The notes: generated from the letters alone by a model not told the origin. DNA of 64,000 bases from an uncultured Prevotellaceae bacterium (GCA_946404865.1 CAMJFC010000004.1:32855-96854), one strand, 5' to 3'; shown: positions 15,963 through 25,698, numbered from the stretch's first letter. Numbers and translations are program-made.

Positions 15963-18900
15963 CCATCCACCAGCACGGTCAGTCCTTTCCCTTGGTGGTA
16001 GCGCTGTCCGTCTTTATCGTAGATGATGGTGAGGATGTGTCCGTGATAGCTGATGCCGTCAAGGCAGAAGTAGTCCCACGTGTCTTTCGGCAGCAACGGG
16101 TTCACCACGATGCTGCCGTCGGCCTGTGGTTGCAGGCCTACGATGCCGGTGATGACCAGGTCGTTGAAGGTGCTGTGATTATAGTAGCGGCTTCGCTCGC
16201 GGTCGCCCATCAGCCATGCTCCGTTGGTCTCGTCCAGATACTCTCCTATATAGGGTCTGCCGCGGTGATGCTGCGACTCCACATATTTCTTCATCTCGCC
16301 GAAAAACACCGTCTTCCACCGTTCAGCGTCATCATTTTCGTTTTCATTAGAAACCCCATTTCCAGAGTATCTACTCCCCTCTCCCCTTGGAGAGGGGCCG
16401 TGGGTGAGGCTTTTTGGAGAGGGGCCGGGGGAGAGGCTGTTCCTCCACTTAATCAATCCTGTCAGCGTCTGAGCCGTGGCGAAAGGCCATACGGCACCGT
16501 CCCACTCGCATTTACCAGTGCCGTGTGAGCGGAACTGCGGGTGCCTACGCTCGGCGGTAGTCAGTCCGTAGGGGGCGCAGAATCCTTTCTCATCGGTCAA
16601 CTGCTCCCATGCCACGTCGTATTTCCTGTCGCCCTCGGTCAGTCCGAAGTACCACGGAATGTATCCGATGGCTTCGCGCACTGCAGCCGTGGAGTCACCG
16701 CGGAGGGTCTCGAAGAACTGATGGTCGCTGTTCCACAACTTGCTCAGTACCAGCCTCCGTAGCGTGTCGGCCTTCTGCTCGTAGAGTTGTGCCTTGTCGG
16801 TCTCGCCGGTCATCCGGTTGAGATAGGCCAGTGCCTTGGCGTTGCCATACATGTAACTGTTGATGGTGGGCCGTGCATACTGTTTCTTCCTGCCGCCGCT
16901 GATGCTCTCCTCCATGCCGTCTTGCACATCGCCCTGCCAATACAGACCGCTGGGCAGTCGGTTGGTCTGCTCCCAACGTGCGTACTCTTCTTCCAAACGT
17001 GGTTTCATGGCGAAGAGGAAGTCGTTGTCGCCGTGCAGTTTCCAGGCCTCGAGGATGGCATAGGGATTCCATGAACTGAATTTGTTCATCTTCGTCATCG
17101 GTTGTCCGTCATTGCCGTAATACCATGTCCGCAAAATCTGGTGCAGGTAGGTAGTGTCGCGCAACCATCGTGTCTCCATCACATGATGTCCGATAGCACA
17201 GGCGATGAGGTTGTAGCGGTCGGCGTATGACCGTTGCACCAAAAACTCGGTCATGCCATAGCCTGCAGGTGTGCGTTTGATATGTTTACGGAGTGTCCAC
17301 CAACGGTAGTAGTACATCTCTTCAAAGTCACGGTCGGGACAGTCGAAGAGGGGGATATTCTTACGCATCCATTCCGATGACTCGCTGTTGGGGATGGTGG
17401 TCACGATGTTCTCATCTTCCATGCGGTTGAAACGGTCTACATAACCAGCATAGTCGTCATAATGCAGCACGGCACAACCACGGTCGCCGTCTCCGCTGTT
17501 GCACGTCAGGTCTTTAATGGCAAAGGTGGAGGTGTCATCTCGCTCGTCGGCACGGGGCATATCGAAGTCTTGGTCGGCGGGAGTGTTGATATTCGGCTCG
17601 TCAAACAGTTCGCCTGTGCGGAAAATGATGCGTGAGATGTGTTCCACTGGGGTGTCAAACTGCCGCTCACAGGCCTTCTTGCCATCCACATAATACACGC
17701 CTCGGTGTAAGTCGATGTCAAGGTCGGCGGCGATGTGATAGGTTCGGCGGGCCTCATAGTTTCTCCGCAGGGTACCGTAACGGGCACCGCCTTTCACACG
17801 GATGGCGGTACTGTCCACGACGATGCGGGAGCAGACCGTACCTTCGTCATCCACAAACTCGATGTCCAGTTCACCTTGCCCTGTTTGTCCCGTTTGGAGG
17901 TCAAACTCCACATGTAGTTTCTTCGTGGCGGGTATCACTCGTTCTACCTTAGCATAGTCGTATGGGTCGCTGTCGCTCAGACGCAGCCATTCGCCATCCA
18001 AAGCCACAGGTGCCCAAAGCGGACTGTAAATGTTCCAATCGGTCATGTCAGACAACTGGTGGTATGCCCCGAAGGGTTGGATGTCAAGGGTCGTGGCATT
18101 CAACCGTACCGGCACGGGGATGCGACTGACCCACATGTCCTCTTTATTGTTGGAGTAGGCCACCCACAGGTCGCTGTCTTTCGGCACACCGTTGCCTTCT
18201 TGGATGCCACGGGTGTATTGCGGTCCGTAACTTTTGTATTGTCCGCCATGTCGGAGTGGTGTCACTTCACCGTTCACCAACGACAGGGTGGTGTAGTCCA
18301 GACCGTCGCTGCTCAGGGAGAGGGCTAACGGCCAACGGTATTCTGATGGGTTGTAAACGGTGGCGTAAGTCCCGTCGGTCAAACGCTGACCCCAAATCTT
18401 CGCATTGGAGTTGACGAAACCTGGAGCACGGTCGCAACCGCGCTTGCCGCCTTCCATCCAAATCTGTCGCCATGTATTCCCGCCGTCGGCTGACAGACTG
18501 GTCACGGCATGTTTCCATAATGCCACCTTGCGCCCGTCGGGCAACGTATATCCGCAAAAAGCCTTGTAGGGTTTGTCCAATGGGATGAGCGGGTCGTTGC
18601 GGTCTGCTTCTTCCACCCACTGCATCCGTTGCATGGGGTCGGCCAACATCGCATCGACGGCTTTGACAAACGCTTTGTCTTTTGAGCGTTTGTAATACGG
18701 GTATTGGGTGTTCTTCTCGTTGAAGTCGTGGTTATAATAGATGAAATAGATAGGACCGAAGGTGCCGTCTTTTTTTACTTCACGCACTACGCGACCGATG
18801 CCGTTGCCGTCGTTGGGGTCGTCTTTCATGGTCAGGCAGATGCCGTAGTTGCCTGTGGCCAACAGTCGGCCGTCGGGGGCGACATACCAACCCGTGCGCT

Positions 18901-20203
18901 GGTGCATCACAGCCTTGAGGTTGTGAGCGGCAGGAAAACTGCTGCCTGCCTTGGCAAATCCTTCCGGCACGGGATATTCGGGAAACAGTTCCACGGGTGC
19001 CGACCACGTATAACCGTCGTCTGAGGTTTGCAACATCGTCTTGCCGGGTGCCTCGTGCTCATGGCGCGGGTCGGTCAGGTAGTGCATGTAGAACCGTCCG
19101 TTCCAGTAAGCGATCATCGGCTGGTGGTTGTAGGTCCAGGGCCTCTCGCCGCGCATGGTCTGGATGGTGTGCACGCCCACCACGGGTTTCAGTCCGCCGT
19201 CATGGCGCTCGGGGCGTGCCACGGTCTGTCCGCTGTAGTGCACCACGTCGCGGTTGTATTTGATGAGTCCCTGCACAATCTCCTCATCGGCCATGAACAC
19301 GGTGCCGTGCTTATGGCCTACGGGGAAGTTGACCGCTCCGGTCTGATCCTGGAAGTGGATGAAGTCTTTCGTGCGGTGTGCTCCGTAGATGCCGTGGCGG
19401 TACGAGTCGTAGTAGATGTACCACCAGTCGCCTACATGTGCGGTGCTCGGACCCTCGGTAAACTGCTCGGTGAAGGGCTCCGAGGCTTCGCTCCACGGGC
19501 CGTATGGCGACTGCGCAAAAGCCACCTTAATGTTGCGCATCGGCCGCGAGTTGTCTTTCACCACCATCACGTACCGATATTGCTCCCCTGCCCGAGGGGA
19601 GCTGTCCGAAGGACTGAGGGGTGGGAGCTTGACCAATGTGGCGTCGATGGCACTGAATCCGGGGTCGTAAAAGAGTTTGGCCTCGCTGAACCGCTTGAAG
19701 TCCTTGGTCGTGGTGTAATATAAGCGGTGGTTGTTCAGATGCTCTTCCTGGTAGTCGGGAAACTTCCCCGGCACGCACGAGGCCCAGACAATCATGTATT
19801 GTCCGCGCTCATCGTCGTAAAACAATTCGGGTGCCCACACGTTGACTGTTGTGGTGTCATTCATTACTTCAATGAACCGCTCTTCCGACCAGTGTATCAA
19901 GTCTTTAGACGATGCGTAGCCGAAGCCGCGGTCGCCCCGCCACGAACTGGTCCACACCAGGTGGAAAGTGCCGTCGGGACCGCGCACGATCGACGGGTCG
20001 CGCATCACACACTGCTTGCCCACGCCGGGGGTGAGAAACACGCCGGCAATACTGTCCCAGCGCACACCGTCGTAACTGTAGATGAAGCGCAGGCCCTCGG
20101 TGGCCGGTTCGTGGAATGAGGTGGATACATAGATATCCTTGCCATACGATGATACAGCAAAAAAGAATGACAGCACGGCTGCCACCATCAGTTTTTTGTT
20201 CAT
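15926..20203 (-). CDS. giant secreted glycosidase: GH43-like propeller + GH143-like + GH142-like domains
   Basis: A 1425-residue protein with signal peptide 1-21. Residues about 22-320 look like a five-bladed GH43-type propeller (MRDPSIVRGPDGTFHLVWTS). About 330-725 form a sialidase-like propeller (QTSDDGYTWSAPVELFPEYP, SADGGNTWRQIW). About 730-900 are a beta-sandwich. About 930-1425 are an (alpha/alpha)6 barrel (SGLYWQGDVQDGMEESISGG, RPTINSYMYGNAKALAYL). The last three parts mirror BT1020 of the RG-II locus (GH143 Dha-hydrolase plus GH142 beta-L-arabinofuranosidase); the first propeller is extra. Two in-frame inserts (PSDSSPRAGE near 215, PGPSPKSLTHGPSPRGEG near 1265) and the C-terminus derive from interspersed repeats. 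Family names rest on recalled architecture. Confidence 0.65.
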   Translation of the reverse strand: MNKKLMVAAVLSFFFAVSSYGKDIYVSTSFHEPATEGLRFIYSYDGVRWDSIAGVFLTPGVGKQCVMRDPSIVRGPDGTFHLVWTSSWRGDRGFGYASSKDLIHWSEERFIEVMNDTTTVNVWAPELFYDDERGQYMIVWASCVPGKFPDYQEEHLNNHRLYYTTTKDFKRFSEAKLFYDPGFSAIDATLVKLPPLSPSDSSPRAGEQYRYVMVVKDNSRPMRNIKVAFAQSPYGPWSEASEPFTEQFTEGPSTAHVGDWWYIYYDSYRHGIYGAHRTKDFIHFQDQTGAVNFPVGHKHGTVFMADEEIVQGLIKYNRDVVHYSGQTVARPERHDGGLKPVVGVHTIQTMRGERPWTYNHQPMIAYWNGRFYMHYLTDPRHEHEAPGKTMLQTSDDGYTWSAPVELFPEYPVPEGFAKAGSSFPAAHNLKAVMHQRTGWYVAPDGRLLATGNYGICLTMKDDPNDGNGIGRVVREVKKDGTFGPIYFIYYNHDFNEKNTQYPYYKRSKDKAFVKAVDAMLADPMQRMQWVEEADRNDPLIPLDKPYKAFCGYTLPDGRKVALWKHAVTSLSADGGNTWRQIWMEGGKRGCDRAPGFVNSNAKIWGQRLTDGTYATVYNPSEYRWPLALSLSSDGLDYTTLSLVNGEVTPLRHGGQYKSYGPQYTRGIQEGNGVPKDSDLWVAYSNNKEDMWVSRIPVPVRLNATTLDIQPFGAYHQLSDMTDWNIYSPLWAPVALDGEWLRLSDSDPYDYAKVERVIPATKKLHVEFDLQTGQTGQGELDIEFVDDEGTVCSRIVVDSTAIRVKGGARYGTLRRNYEARRTYHIAADLDIDLHRGVYYVDGKKACERQFDTPVEHISRIIFRTGELFDEPNINTPADQDFDMPRADERDDTSTFAIKDLTCNSGDGDRGCAVLHYDDYAGYVDRFNRMEDENIVTTIPNSESSEWMRKNIPLFDCPDRDFEEMYYYRWWTLRKHIKRTPAGYGMTEFLVQRSYADRYNLIACAIGHHVMETRWLRDTTYLHQILRTWYYGNDGQPMTKMNKFSSWNPYAILEAWKLHGDNDFLFAMKPRLEEEYARWEQTNRLPSGLYWQGDVQDGMEESISGGRKKQYARPTINSYMYGNAKALAYLNRMTGETDKAQLYEQKADTLRRLVLSKLWNSDHQFFETLRGDSTAAVREAIGYIPWYFGLTEGDRKYDVAWEQLTDEKGFCAPYGLTTAERRHPQFRSHGTGKCEWDGAVWPFATAQTLTGLIKWRNSLSPGPSPKSLTHGPSPRGEGSRYSGNGVSNENENDDAERWKTVFFGEMKKYVESQHHRGRPYIGEYLDETNGAWLMGDRERSRYYNHSTFNDLVITGIVGLQPQADGSIVVNPLLPKDTWDYFCLDGISYHGHILTIIYDKDGQRYHQGKGLTVLVDGAPSQTLPKGRE
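16366..16437 (-). repeat. GC-rich palindromic interspersed repeat, copies 3a/3b inside a gene
   Basis: Two adjacent degenerate units (CTCCCCTTGGAGAGGGGCCG and GGAGAGGGGCCGGGGGAGAG) lie inside the GH142-like domain and are translated in frame as a Ser/Pro/Gly-rich insert. Confidence 0.75.
19579..19626 (-). repeat. GC-rich palindromic interspersed repeat, copy 4 inside a gene
   Basis: CTCCCCTGCCCGAGGGGAG with a GAGGGGTGGGAG tail sits in the coding region of the first propeller and is translated as PPLSPSDSSPRAGE. Confidence 0.65.
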
Positions 20204-20206
20204 GGA

Positions 20207-20220
20207 ATAAACGCGTTTAT
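20207..20220. promoter_or_regulatory. perfect 14-bp palindrome, LacI-family-type operator candidate
   Basis: ATAAACGCGTTTAT, a perfect palindrome with a central CG as in LacI-family operators, lies 3 bases upstream of the glycosidase start codon on the - strand, in the divergent space before the beta-helix gene. The regulator is not in the window. Confidence 0.4.
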
Positions 20221-20312
20221 AACATATTGACGCATTTTCATCACTTTTGTAATATTCTTAAAAATAATAATTACACTTTTCTTCTTTTTTCGTCAATAAA
20301 ATGAGATTTTTA

Positions 20313-20345
20313 TTTGCTGATGTAAAAAAAACTCGCTAATTTTGC
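20313..20345 (+). promoter_or_regulatory. promoter of the beta-helix gene
   Basis: TTTG at 20313-20316, a 20-base spacer, then TAATTTTGC at 20337-20345: a full match to the Bacteroidetes vegetative promoter. It places the start of transcription near 20352 and leaves a leader of about 50 nt. Confidence 0.8.
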
Positions 20346-20400
20346 ACCGAAAACAACGAACTACGAATTCATTCTATATTTATTAACTAATTTTTACTTT

Positions 20401-23400
20401 ATGAAACAAAAATTATCTCTATTTGCGTTGGCTTTCATCGCAGTATGCGCATTTGCCGCTCAAAAAGTGTTCAAAGCGCCTGCCGACGGTGAACCCGAAA
20501 AAATCGTGTTTGAAAACGGTGCTACCTACACCGACTTTCAGGAGTTCACTACCGAGAATGTGAAACTCGTGCTCGGTAAGGACACACAGTGGAAAAAGAA
20601 CGAGGCCAAGAGCTTCAAGGGTGATTACATGACACCATTCTCCCAAACCGTTTTGGAAGAGGACGAATCGGGCGAAATGGTGGAAAAGAGTCGTCTCATC
20701 TACCTCGTCGGTACCAAAAACCCGAAAGACGACCTCGATAACAAAGGTGGTGGTTTTAATGGCACTCTTGGACAAGAGGGTAAACTCCCGCAAAGTGGTA
20801 CCTACTACATGATTACTCCTGCTGTGAATGGTACCGTGCTCCTGGGTATGGTGTTGAATACCGACAAGGAGTTCTTCATCATCGACGGTACGGATGCCGT
20901 GGAGACTGATGTTGTGGATGCTGACGGCAATCCCACAGGAGCCAAAACCCTCAATGTGGTGAACGACAATGCGGTGTTACAGCACGATGCTTTCAAGGTC
21001 TGTGCCGAGGACGGTACGGAACTGGAGTACATGGATGCCGCTCCGACAGATGGCAGTAACGCACTGATCGACGGTGGCAAAGGCGGCGTGAAGGTGGTGA
21101 CAAAAATCACCGGCACCGCTGAGTTCGACGCTCAGGCCAACCACACTTACTATGTGTTCTGCACAGGCTCGAAACTGACTATCGTCGGTCTTCTCTTCAC
21201 TCCTTCTGCAGCTGCCGAACCCGAGGATATCGAGATCTCTCCCGCTTCTGGCGACATCTCCGCAGCTCTTGAAGAGGCTTCGGCTGGCAAACTGGTGCGC
21301 AACATCACCATCAACCTGACCGAGGGTGCTAACTACACGATGTCTGCTCCTGTCGTGGCTCCTGCAAGCCTTGTCATCAACGGCAACGGCGCCACCATCG
21401 ATGCTTCGGCTGTTGATGCTGCTCTGTTCCAGTTGAGCACGACTCCTGCTGTAGAAGCTGTCAACGACTACTTCCGTGTGGAGAACATGAAGATAGCCAA
21501 CGTGACCATCACAGGCGTCAAGCACAATATCATTTACGACAACAACACGAAATACTGTGTGGTTGACCTGACCATCGAGAATGCTTTGATTGGCCTTGCC
21601 ACGGAGAGTGTGAGCAATGATGCTCTTATTGCATTCCAGGCCGGCGGCGTGAAGGATGTGAACATCAAGAACTCTACCGTCTATGGAAATGCTGTCGCCA
21701 AGTATTTCATTCGTTACAACAATAGTGCCCGTCTTGACCGCTACGGCTTCGACAATACTACAGAATTTATGACGATGAACTACCAGAGCAATACGTTCTA
21801 CAAGGTCATTGCTGCTGATGGCCAGTGGGCTAACTACAGTGCTGTCGGTGGACAGAATTATGTGAAGTTCGACATACAGAAGAATATCTGGGTTGACTGC
21901 GCCGGCGATGTCATCCGCCGTTTGGCAGGTGGACGTTTCGGTAGCAATGCTCCGAAGACATTCGCATACAACACCTATTTCAAGGATGGTGAAGACCTCT
22001 CTGCAAGCGAGGCCAACTACGACAATAGCGGCAATATTTTGACCACAGATCCTAAGTTCGCTGACGCTGCCAATGCTGATTTCCACATCTTTGCAGGTTC
22101 TGACCAGGCTAAATATCAGACCGGTGATCCTCGATGGTTGGTTGAGTATGACGAAAGTCTTGCTCCTCCCACCGACATCACCATCTCACCTGCTGAAGGT
22201 GACATCTACGCTGCTCTCGCTGCTGCCGAGGAAGGTGTGAAGAAAGTGGGCAACATCACCATCAACCTGACTGAAGGTGCTGCTTACACGGTGTCTGCTC
22301 CTATCGTGGCTCCTGCTTGCCTGACCATCAACGGCAACAACGCAACTATCGACGCTTCGGCTGTTGATGCTGCTCTGTTCCAGTTGAGCACGACTCCTTC
22401 TGTAGAAGCTGTCAACGACTACTTCCGCGTGGAGAACATGAAGATAGCCAACGTGACCATCACAGGCGTCAAGCACAATATCATTTACGACAACAACACG
22501 AAATACTGTGTGGTTGACCTGACCATCGAGAATGCTTTGATTGGCCTTGCCACGGAGAGTGTGAGCAATGATGCTCTTATTGCATTCCAGGCCGGCGGCG
22601 TGAAGGATGTGAACATCAAGAACTCTACCGTCTATGGAAATGCTGTCGCCAAGTATTTCATTCGTTACAACAATAGTGCCCGTCTTGACCGCTACGGCTT
22701 CGACAATACTACAGAATTTATGACGATGAACTACCAGAGCAATACGTTCTACAAGGTCATTGCTGCTGATGGCCAGTGGGCTAACTACAGTGCTGTCGGT
22801 GGACAGAATTATGTGAAGTTCGACATACAGAAGAATATCTGGGTTGACTGCGCCGGCGATGTCATCCGCCGTTTGGCAGGTGGACGTTTCGGTAGCAATG
22901 CTCCGAAGACATTCGCATACAACACCTATTTCAAGGATGGTGAAGACCTCTCTGCAAGCGAGGCCAACTACGACAATAGCGAGACCATCCTGACTACCAA
23001 TCCCGGATTCAAGGATGCCGACAATGCCGATTTCGCTCTTGCGGCACAGTCAGACCAGGCCAAGAACCAGACTGGCGACCCGCGCTGGGGCACCTACGAG
23101 GCATTTACCATCAATGTGGTGGCTGAGAACTGTGAGGTCATTGTGACTCCGTACGCTGCAGAAGGCACAAAGGTGTATGTGGATGTGAAACCGGCCGAAG
23201 GCTATGAGGTCAGCGGTGGCACTGTCGTCAACGATACCACTGGCGAGGAGATCCAAGTCATGGTTGAAGGTGATGGTGATAACGAGAAACACTACTTCAT
23301 CATGCCCGCAAGCAATGTGACAGTCACCATGACAGTTGTCAAGCTGGCGAAGCTCACGCTCAGTGAAACGACCAACGGACAGGTGACGGTTGTCAGCGTC

Positions 23401-23748
23401 AATATGCAGGATGACCCATACGCAGAATCTGGTAAGAAGATCTGTATGATGGTTAAACCGGATGAAGGCTATGAAGTGCAGTCCGTCGTTGTGAAGGACG
23501 CTGCTGATGCCGACGTGGAAGTGATCCAAGAAAGCGGTGTTGATCATGGACAGGATTACAACTACTACTTCCTCATGCCGGAGAGCGATGTGACCATCAC
23601 TGTCACCTTCGCGGTGATCGACAGCATCGAAGGCATCAACGCTGCCGAGACGAATGATGGCAAGTGGTACAACCTGCAGGGTGTGCAAGTGAAGGCTCCC
23701 ACAAAGGGCATCTTCATCCACAACGGCAAGAAAGTCATTCTGAAATAA
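20401..23748 (+). CDS. secreted beta-helix protein with a 317-residue internal duplication
   Basis: A 1115-residue protein with signal peptide MKQKLSLFALAFIAVCAFAA. Residues 20-270 look like a beta-rich binding domain. Two right-handed beta-helix repeats of the DUF4957/DUF5123 (pectate-lyase-like) type start near residues 275 and 592 (GDISAALEEA and GDIYAALAAA; NITINLTEGA in both). Two short beta modules follow (EGYEVSGGTVVND, EGYEVQSVVVKDA). The end WYNLQGVQV...GIFIHNGKKVILK is the Prevotella-type C-terminal tail, possibly a surface sorting signal. Catalysis is not established; homologs sit in pectin loci and could be lyases or binding proteins. Own promoter and terminator. Confidence 0.75.
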   Translation: MKQKLSLFALAFIAVCAFAAQKVFKAPADGEPEKIVFENGATYTDFQEFTTENVKLVLGKDTQWKKNEAKSFKGDYMTPFSQTVLEEDESGEMVEKSRLIYLVGTKNPKDDLDNKGGGFNGTLGQEGKLPQSGTYYMITPAVNGTVLLGMVLNTDKEFFIIDGTDAVETDVVDADGNPTGAKTLNVVNDNAVLQHDAFKVCAEDGTELEYMDAAPTDGSNALIDGGKGGVKVVTKITGTAEFDAQANHTYYVFCTGSKLTIVGLLFTPSAAAEPEDIEISPASGDISAALEEASAGKLVRNITINLTEGANYTMSAPVVAPASLVINGNGATIDASAVDAALFQLSTTPAVEAVNDYFRVENMKIANVTITGVKHNIIYDNNTKYCVVDLTIENALIGLATESVSNDALIAFQAGGVKDVNIKNSTVYGNAVAKYFIRYNNSARLDRYGFDNTTEFMTMNYQSNTFYKVIAADGQWANYSAVGGQNYVKFDIQKNIWVDCAGDVIRRLAGGRFGSNAPKTFAYNTYFKDGEDLSASEANYDNSGNILTTDPKFADAANADFHIFAGSDQAKYQTGDPRWLVEYDESLAPPTDITISPAEGDIYAALAAAEEGVKKVGNITINLTEGAAYTVSAPIVAPACLTINGNNATIDASAVDAALFQLSTTPSVEAVNDYFRVENMKIANVTITGVKHNIIYDNNTKYCVVDLTIENALIGLATESVSNDALIAFQAGGVKDVNIKNSTVYGNAVAKYFIRYNNSARLDRYGFDNTTEFMTMNYQSNTFYKVIAADGQWANYSAVGGQNYVKFDIQKNIWVDCAGDVIRRLAGGRFGSNAPKTFAYNTYFKDGEDLSASEANYDNSETILTTNPGFKDADNADFALAAQSDQAKNQTGDPRWGTYEAFTINVVAENCEVIVTPYAAEGTKVYVDVKPAEGYEVSGGTVVNDTTGEEIQVMVEGDGDNEKHYFIMPASNVTVTMTVVKLAKLTLSETTNGQVTVVSVNMQDDPYAESGKKICMMVKPDEGYEVQSVVVKDAADADVEVIQESGVDHGQDYNYYFLMPESDVTITVTFAVIDSIEGINAAETNDGKWYNLQGVQVKAPTKGIFIHNGKKVILK
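21478..22981 (+). repeat. two identical 553-bp tracts, 951 bp apart, inside the beta-helix gene
   Basis: Bases 21478-22030 and 22429-22981 read identically when compared line by line. The flanks of the same repeat units differ at many positions (for example ASAGKLVRNITINL versus EEGVKKVGNITINL). The period of 951 bp is 317 codons, so the frame is kept. Confidence 0.9.
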
Positions 23749-23775
23749 ACCATTCATTCTTCTATAATGAGCTCT

Positions 23776-23806
23776 AAAGGGGCGGGCACGAATGCCTGCC
23801 CCTTTT
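23776..23806 (+). terminator. intrinsic terminator after the beta-helix gene
   Basis: AAAGGGGCGGGCA pairs with TGCCTGCCCCTTT around a 4-base loop; a TTTTTT run follows at 23812-23817. Confidence 0.8.
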
Positions 23807-23902
23807 CGCGCTTTTTTGTAGACATTTTTTCATGCCTTTCATTGACTACATTTTTAAATCTTCTTCGTCCTATATTAAATGTAATTATATATTTTATATA
23901 TC

Positions 23903-25645
23903 ATGAGAAAAATTTCCTTATTGTTCTGCTATATGCTCATGGCAATGGCGGCAAATGCGCAGTACCCTCAAATCACAGGCGAGGCGAAACGCTTGATTGA
24001 TTCATTAGAAGAAAGTTGGAAAGCACATAGCGACTCTGCATGGGAGGTCGCTTTCCCCATTGTGATTCAAGAAGCAAAAGAAGGAAGGCCCTACGTTCCT
24101 TGGGCTGCTCGTCCGTATGACTTGCGTCAGGCTGACATCCCTGCCTTCCCGGGAGCTGAAGGCGGTGGCATGTACACTTTCGGCGGACGTGGTGGCAAGG
24201 TGCTCACCGTGACCAATCTTAATGATGATGGTCCCGGTTCTTTCCGTTGGGCTTGTGAGCAGGGTGGGGCACGCATCGTCGTGTTCAATGTATCTGGTAT
24301 CATCCGTCTGAAATCACCGATTTATGTGCGTGCTCCCTATATCACCATCGCAGGACAGACAGCACCAGGCGAAGGTGTTATCATTGCAGGTGAATCATTC
24401 CAGGTTGATACCCACGATGTGATTGTCCGCCACATGCGCTTCCGCCGCGGCGAGACATTGGTGTGGCATCGTGAAGACTCTTTCGGTGGCAACCCTGTGG
24501 GTAACATCATGATTGACCACTGCTCATGCGAGTGGGGACTTGATGAGAATATCTCTTTCTACCGTCACATGTTCGACCTCGGCGATGGCAAGGCCAAACG
24601 CAAGGAACCTACTGTCAATGTGACCATCCAGAATAGTATCTCTGCCAAGGCGCTCGATACGTGGAACCACGCTTTCGGTTCGACCATCGGCGGCGAGAAC
24701 ACCACGTTCATGCGTAACCTCTGGGCTGACAATACCGGACGCAACCCGTCAATCGGATGGGGTGGGGTGTTCAACTATATCAACAACGTCGTTTACAACT
24801 GGGTTCACCGTACGGCCGACGGTGGCGAATACACCACGATGTCTAATTTTATCAACAACTATTATAAACCCGGACCACTCACACCGAAAGATACTCCCGT
24901 CGGTCACCGTATCGTAAAGTCGGAGAGCCGCAGTGTCAATCTCTTCCCCTTTAAACAGTTCGGACGTGTCTATGCCTCCGGAAATATCATGGAAGGGTAT
25001 CCTGCCATCACTGCCGACAACTGGAATGGCGGCATTCAGACGGCTGACAAAGATGGTGAGATGGATGAAACAGAGAAGGCTCTCATGCGTTCCGACAAAC
25101 CTTTCGTCATGGCTCCGGTGAGCATCATGGGTGCACAAGAGGCGTTTGAATGGGTGCTTCAACATGCGGGCGCTACTGTACCCTGTCGCGATATCGTTGA
25201 CCAACGTATCATGGACGAGGTACGCACGGGTGTGGCATACTATGTGAAGGACTATGAGAAGAAGGTGAAAGACAATCCTTATGGTGATATGTGGGGATTG
25301 GACGTCAAGTCACAGAACGAGGAAGGGTTCTTCAAATACCGTCGTCTGCCGAAAGACTCTTATAAGGATGGCATCATCACCGACCCCCGACAGATGGGTG
25401 GCTATCCCGAATATCAAAAATGGAATCCTTGGAAAGATTCTGATGGTGACGGAATGCCCGATGAGTGGGAAAAAGCCAACGGTCTTAACCCTAATAATCC
25501 CGCAGACGCAATCCTTGACTGCAACGGCGACGGATATACCAATATCGAGAAATACATCAATGCCATACCCACAGGCACAAAGGTCGATTGGACCGACCTC
25601 AAAAACAACCACGACACGCTCGCCGAAAAAGGCAAACTGATGTAA
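23903..25645 (+). CDS. secreted PL1-family pectate lyase
   Basis: A 580-residue protein with a signal peptide ending at ANAQ. After a short helical leader, the PL1 beta-helix begins at FPGAEGGGMYTFGGRGGKVL, with the family landmarks SGIIRL, ITIAGQTAPGEGV, IVRHMRFRRGE and MIDHCSCEWGLDE. The C-terminus carries a calcium-binding Asp-rich motif (DSDGDGMPDEWEKANGLNP, DCNGDGYTNIEKYI). It would cleave homogalacturonan by beta-elimination, which is also the backbone of RG-II (compare BT1023). It directly precedes the catabolic gene run, with only a repeat-filled 53-bp spacer before the transketolase gene, and may head that transcript. Confidence 0.88.
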   Translation: MRKISLLFCYMLMAMAANAQYPQITGEAKRLIDSLEESWKAHSDSAWEVAFPIVIQEAKEGRPYVPWAARPYDLRQADIPAFPGAEGGGMYTFGGRGGKVLTVTNLNDDGPGSFRWACEQGGARIVVFNVSGIIRLKSPIYVRAPYITIAGQTAPGEGVIIAGESFQVDTHDVIVRHMRFRRGETLVWHREDSFGGNPVGNIMIDHCSCEWGLDENISFYRHMFDLGDGKAKRKEPTVNVTIQNSISAKALDTWNHAFGSTIGGENTTFMRNLWADNTGRNPSIGWGGVFNYINNVVYNWVHRTADGGEYTTMSNFINNYYKPGPLTPKDTPVGHRIVKSESRSVNLFPFKQFGRVYASGNIMEGYPAITADNWNGGIQTADKDGEMDETEKALMRSDKPFVMAPVSIMGAQEAFEWVLQHAGATVPCRDIVDQRIMDEVRTGVAYYVKDYEKKVKDNPYGDMWGLDVKSQNEEGFFKYRRLPKDSYKDGIITDPRQMGGYPEYQKWNPWKDSDGDGMPDEWEKANGLNPNNPADAILDCNGDGYTNIEKYINAIPTGTKVDWTDLKNNHDTLAEKGKLM

Positions 25646-25698
25646 GCATATCTATAGTAACTATAGTGTCTATAGTATCTATCATATCTATCGTATCT
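25646..25698 (+). repeat. degenerate tandem repeat spacer (TCTATAGT/TCTATCAT units)
   Basis: The whole gap between the pectate lyase stop and the transketolase ATG consists of about six 9-base units of the type TATCTATCA or ACTATAGTG. Read in frame it gives SISIVTIVSIV; the protein homology starts only at the ATG at 25699. Confidence 0.7.

Noticed and set aside
15886..15966. N-terminal extension of the esterase
   Set aside because: It is translated interspersed repeat; the ATG at 15885 begins a good signal peptide.
20977..22086. 369-codon open frame on the - strand opposite the beta-helix gene
   Set aside because: It is an antisense shadow of the strongly biased codon pattern and its homologous stretch recurs opposite the second repeat; no start signal or homology.
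25588..25698. N-terminal extension of the transketolase subunit (SISIVTIVSIV stretch)
   Set aside because: It is translated tandem-repeat DNA overlapping the end of the pectate lyase gene; homology begins at 25699.
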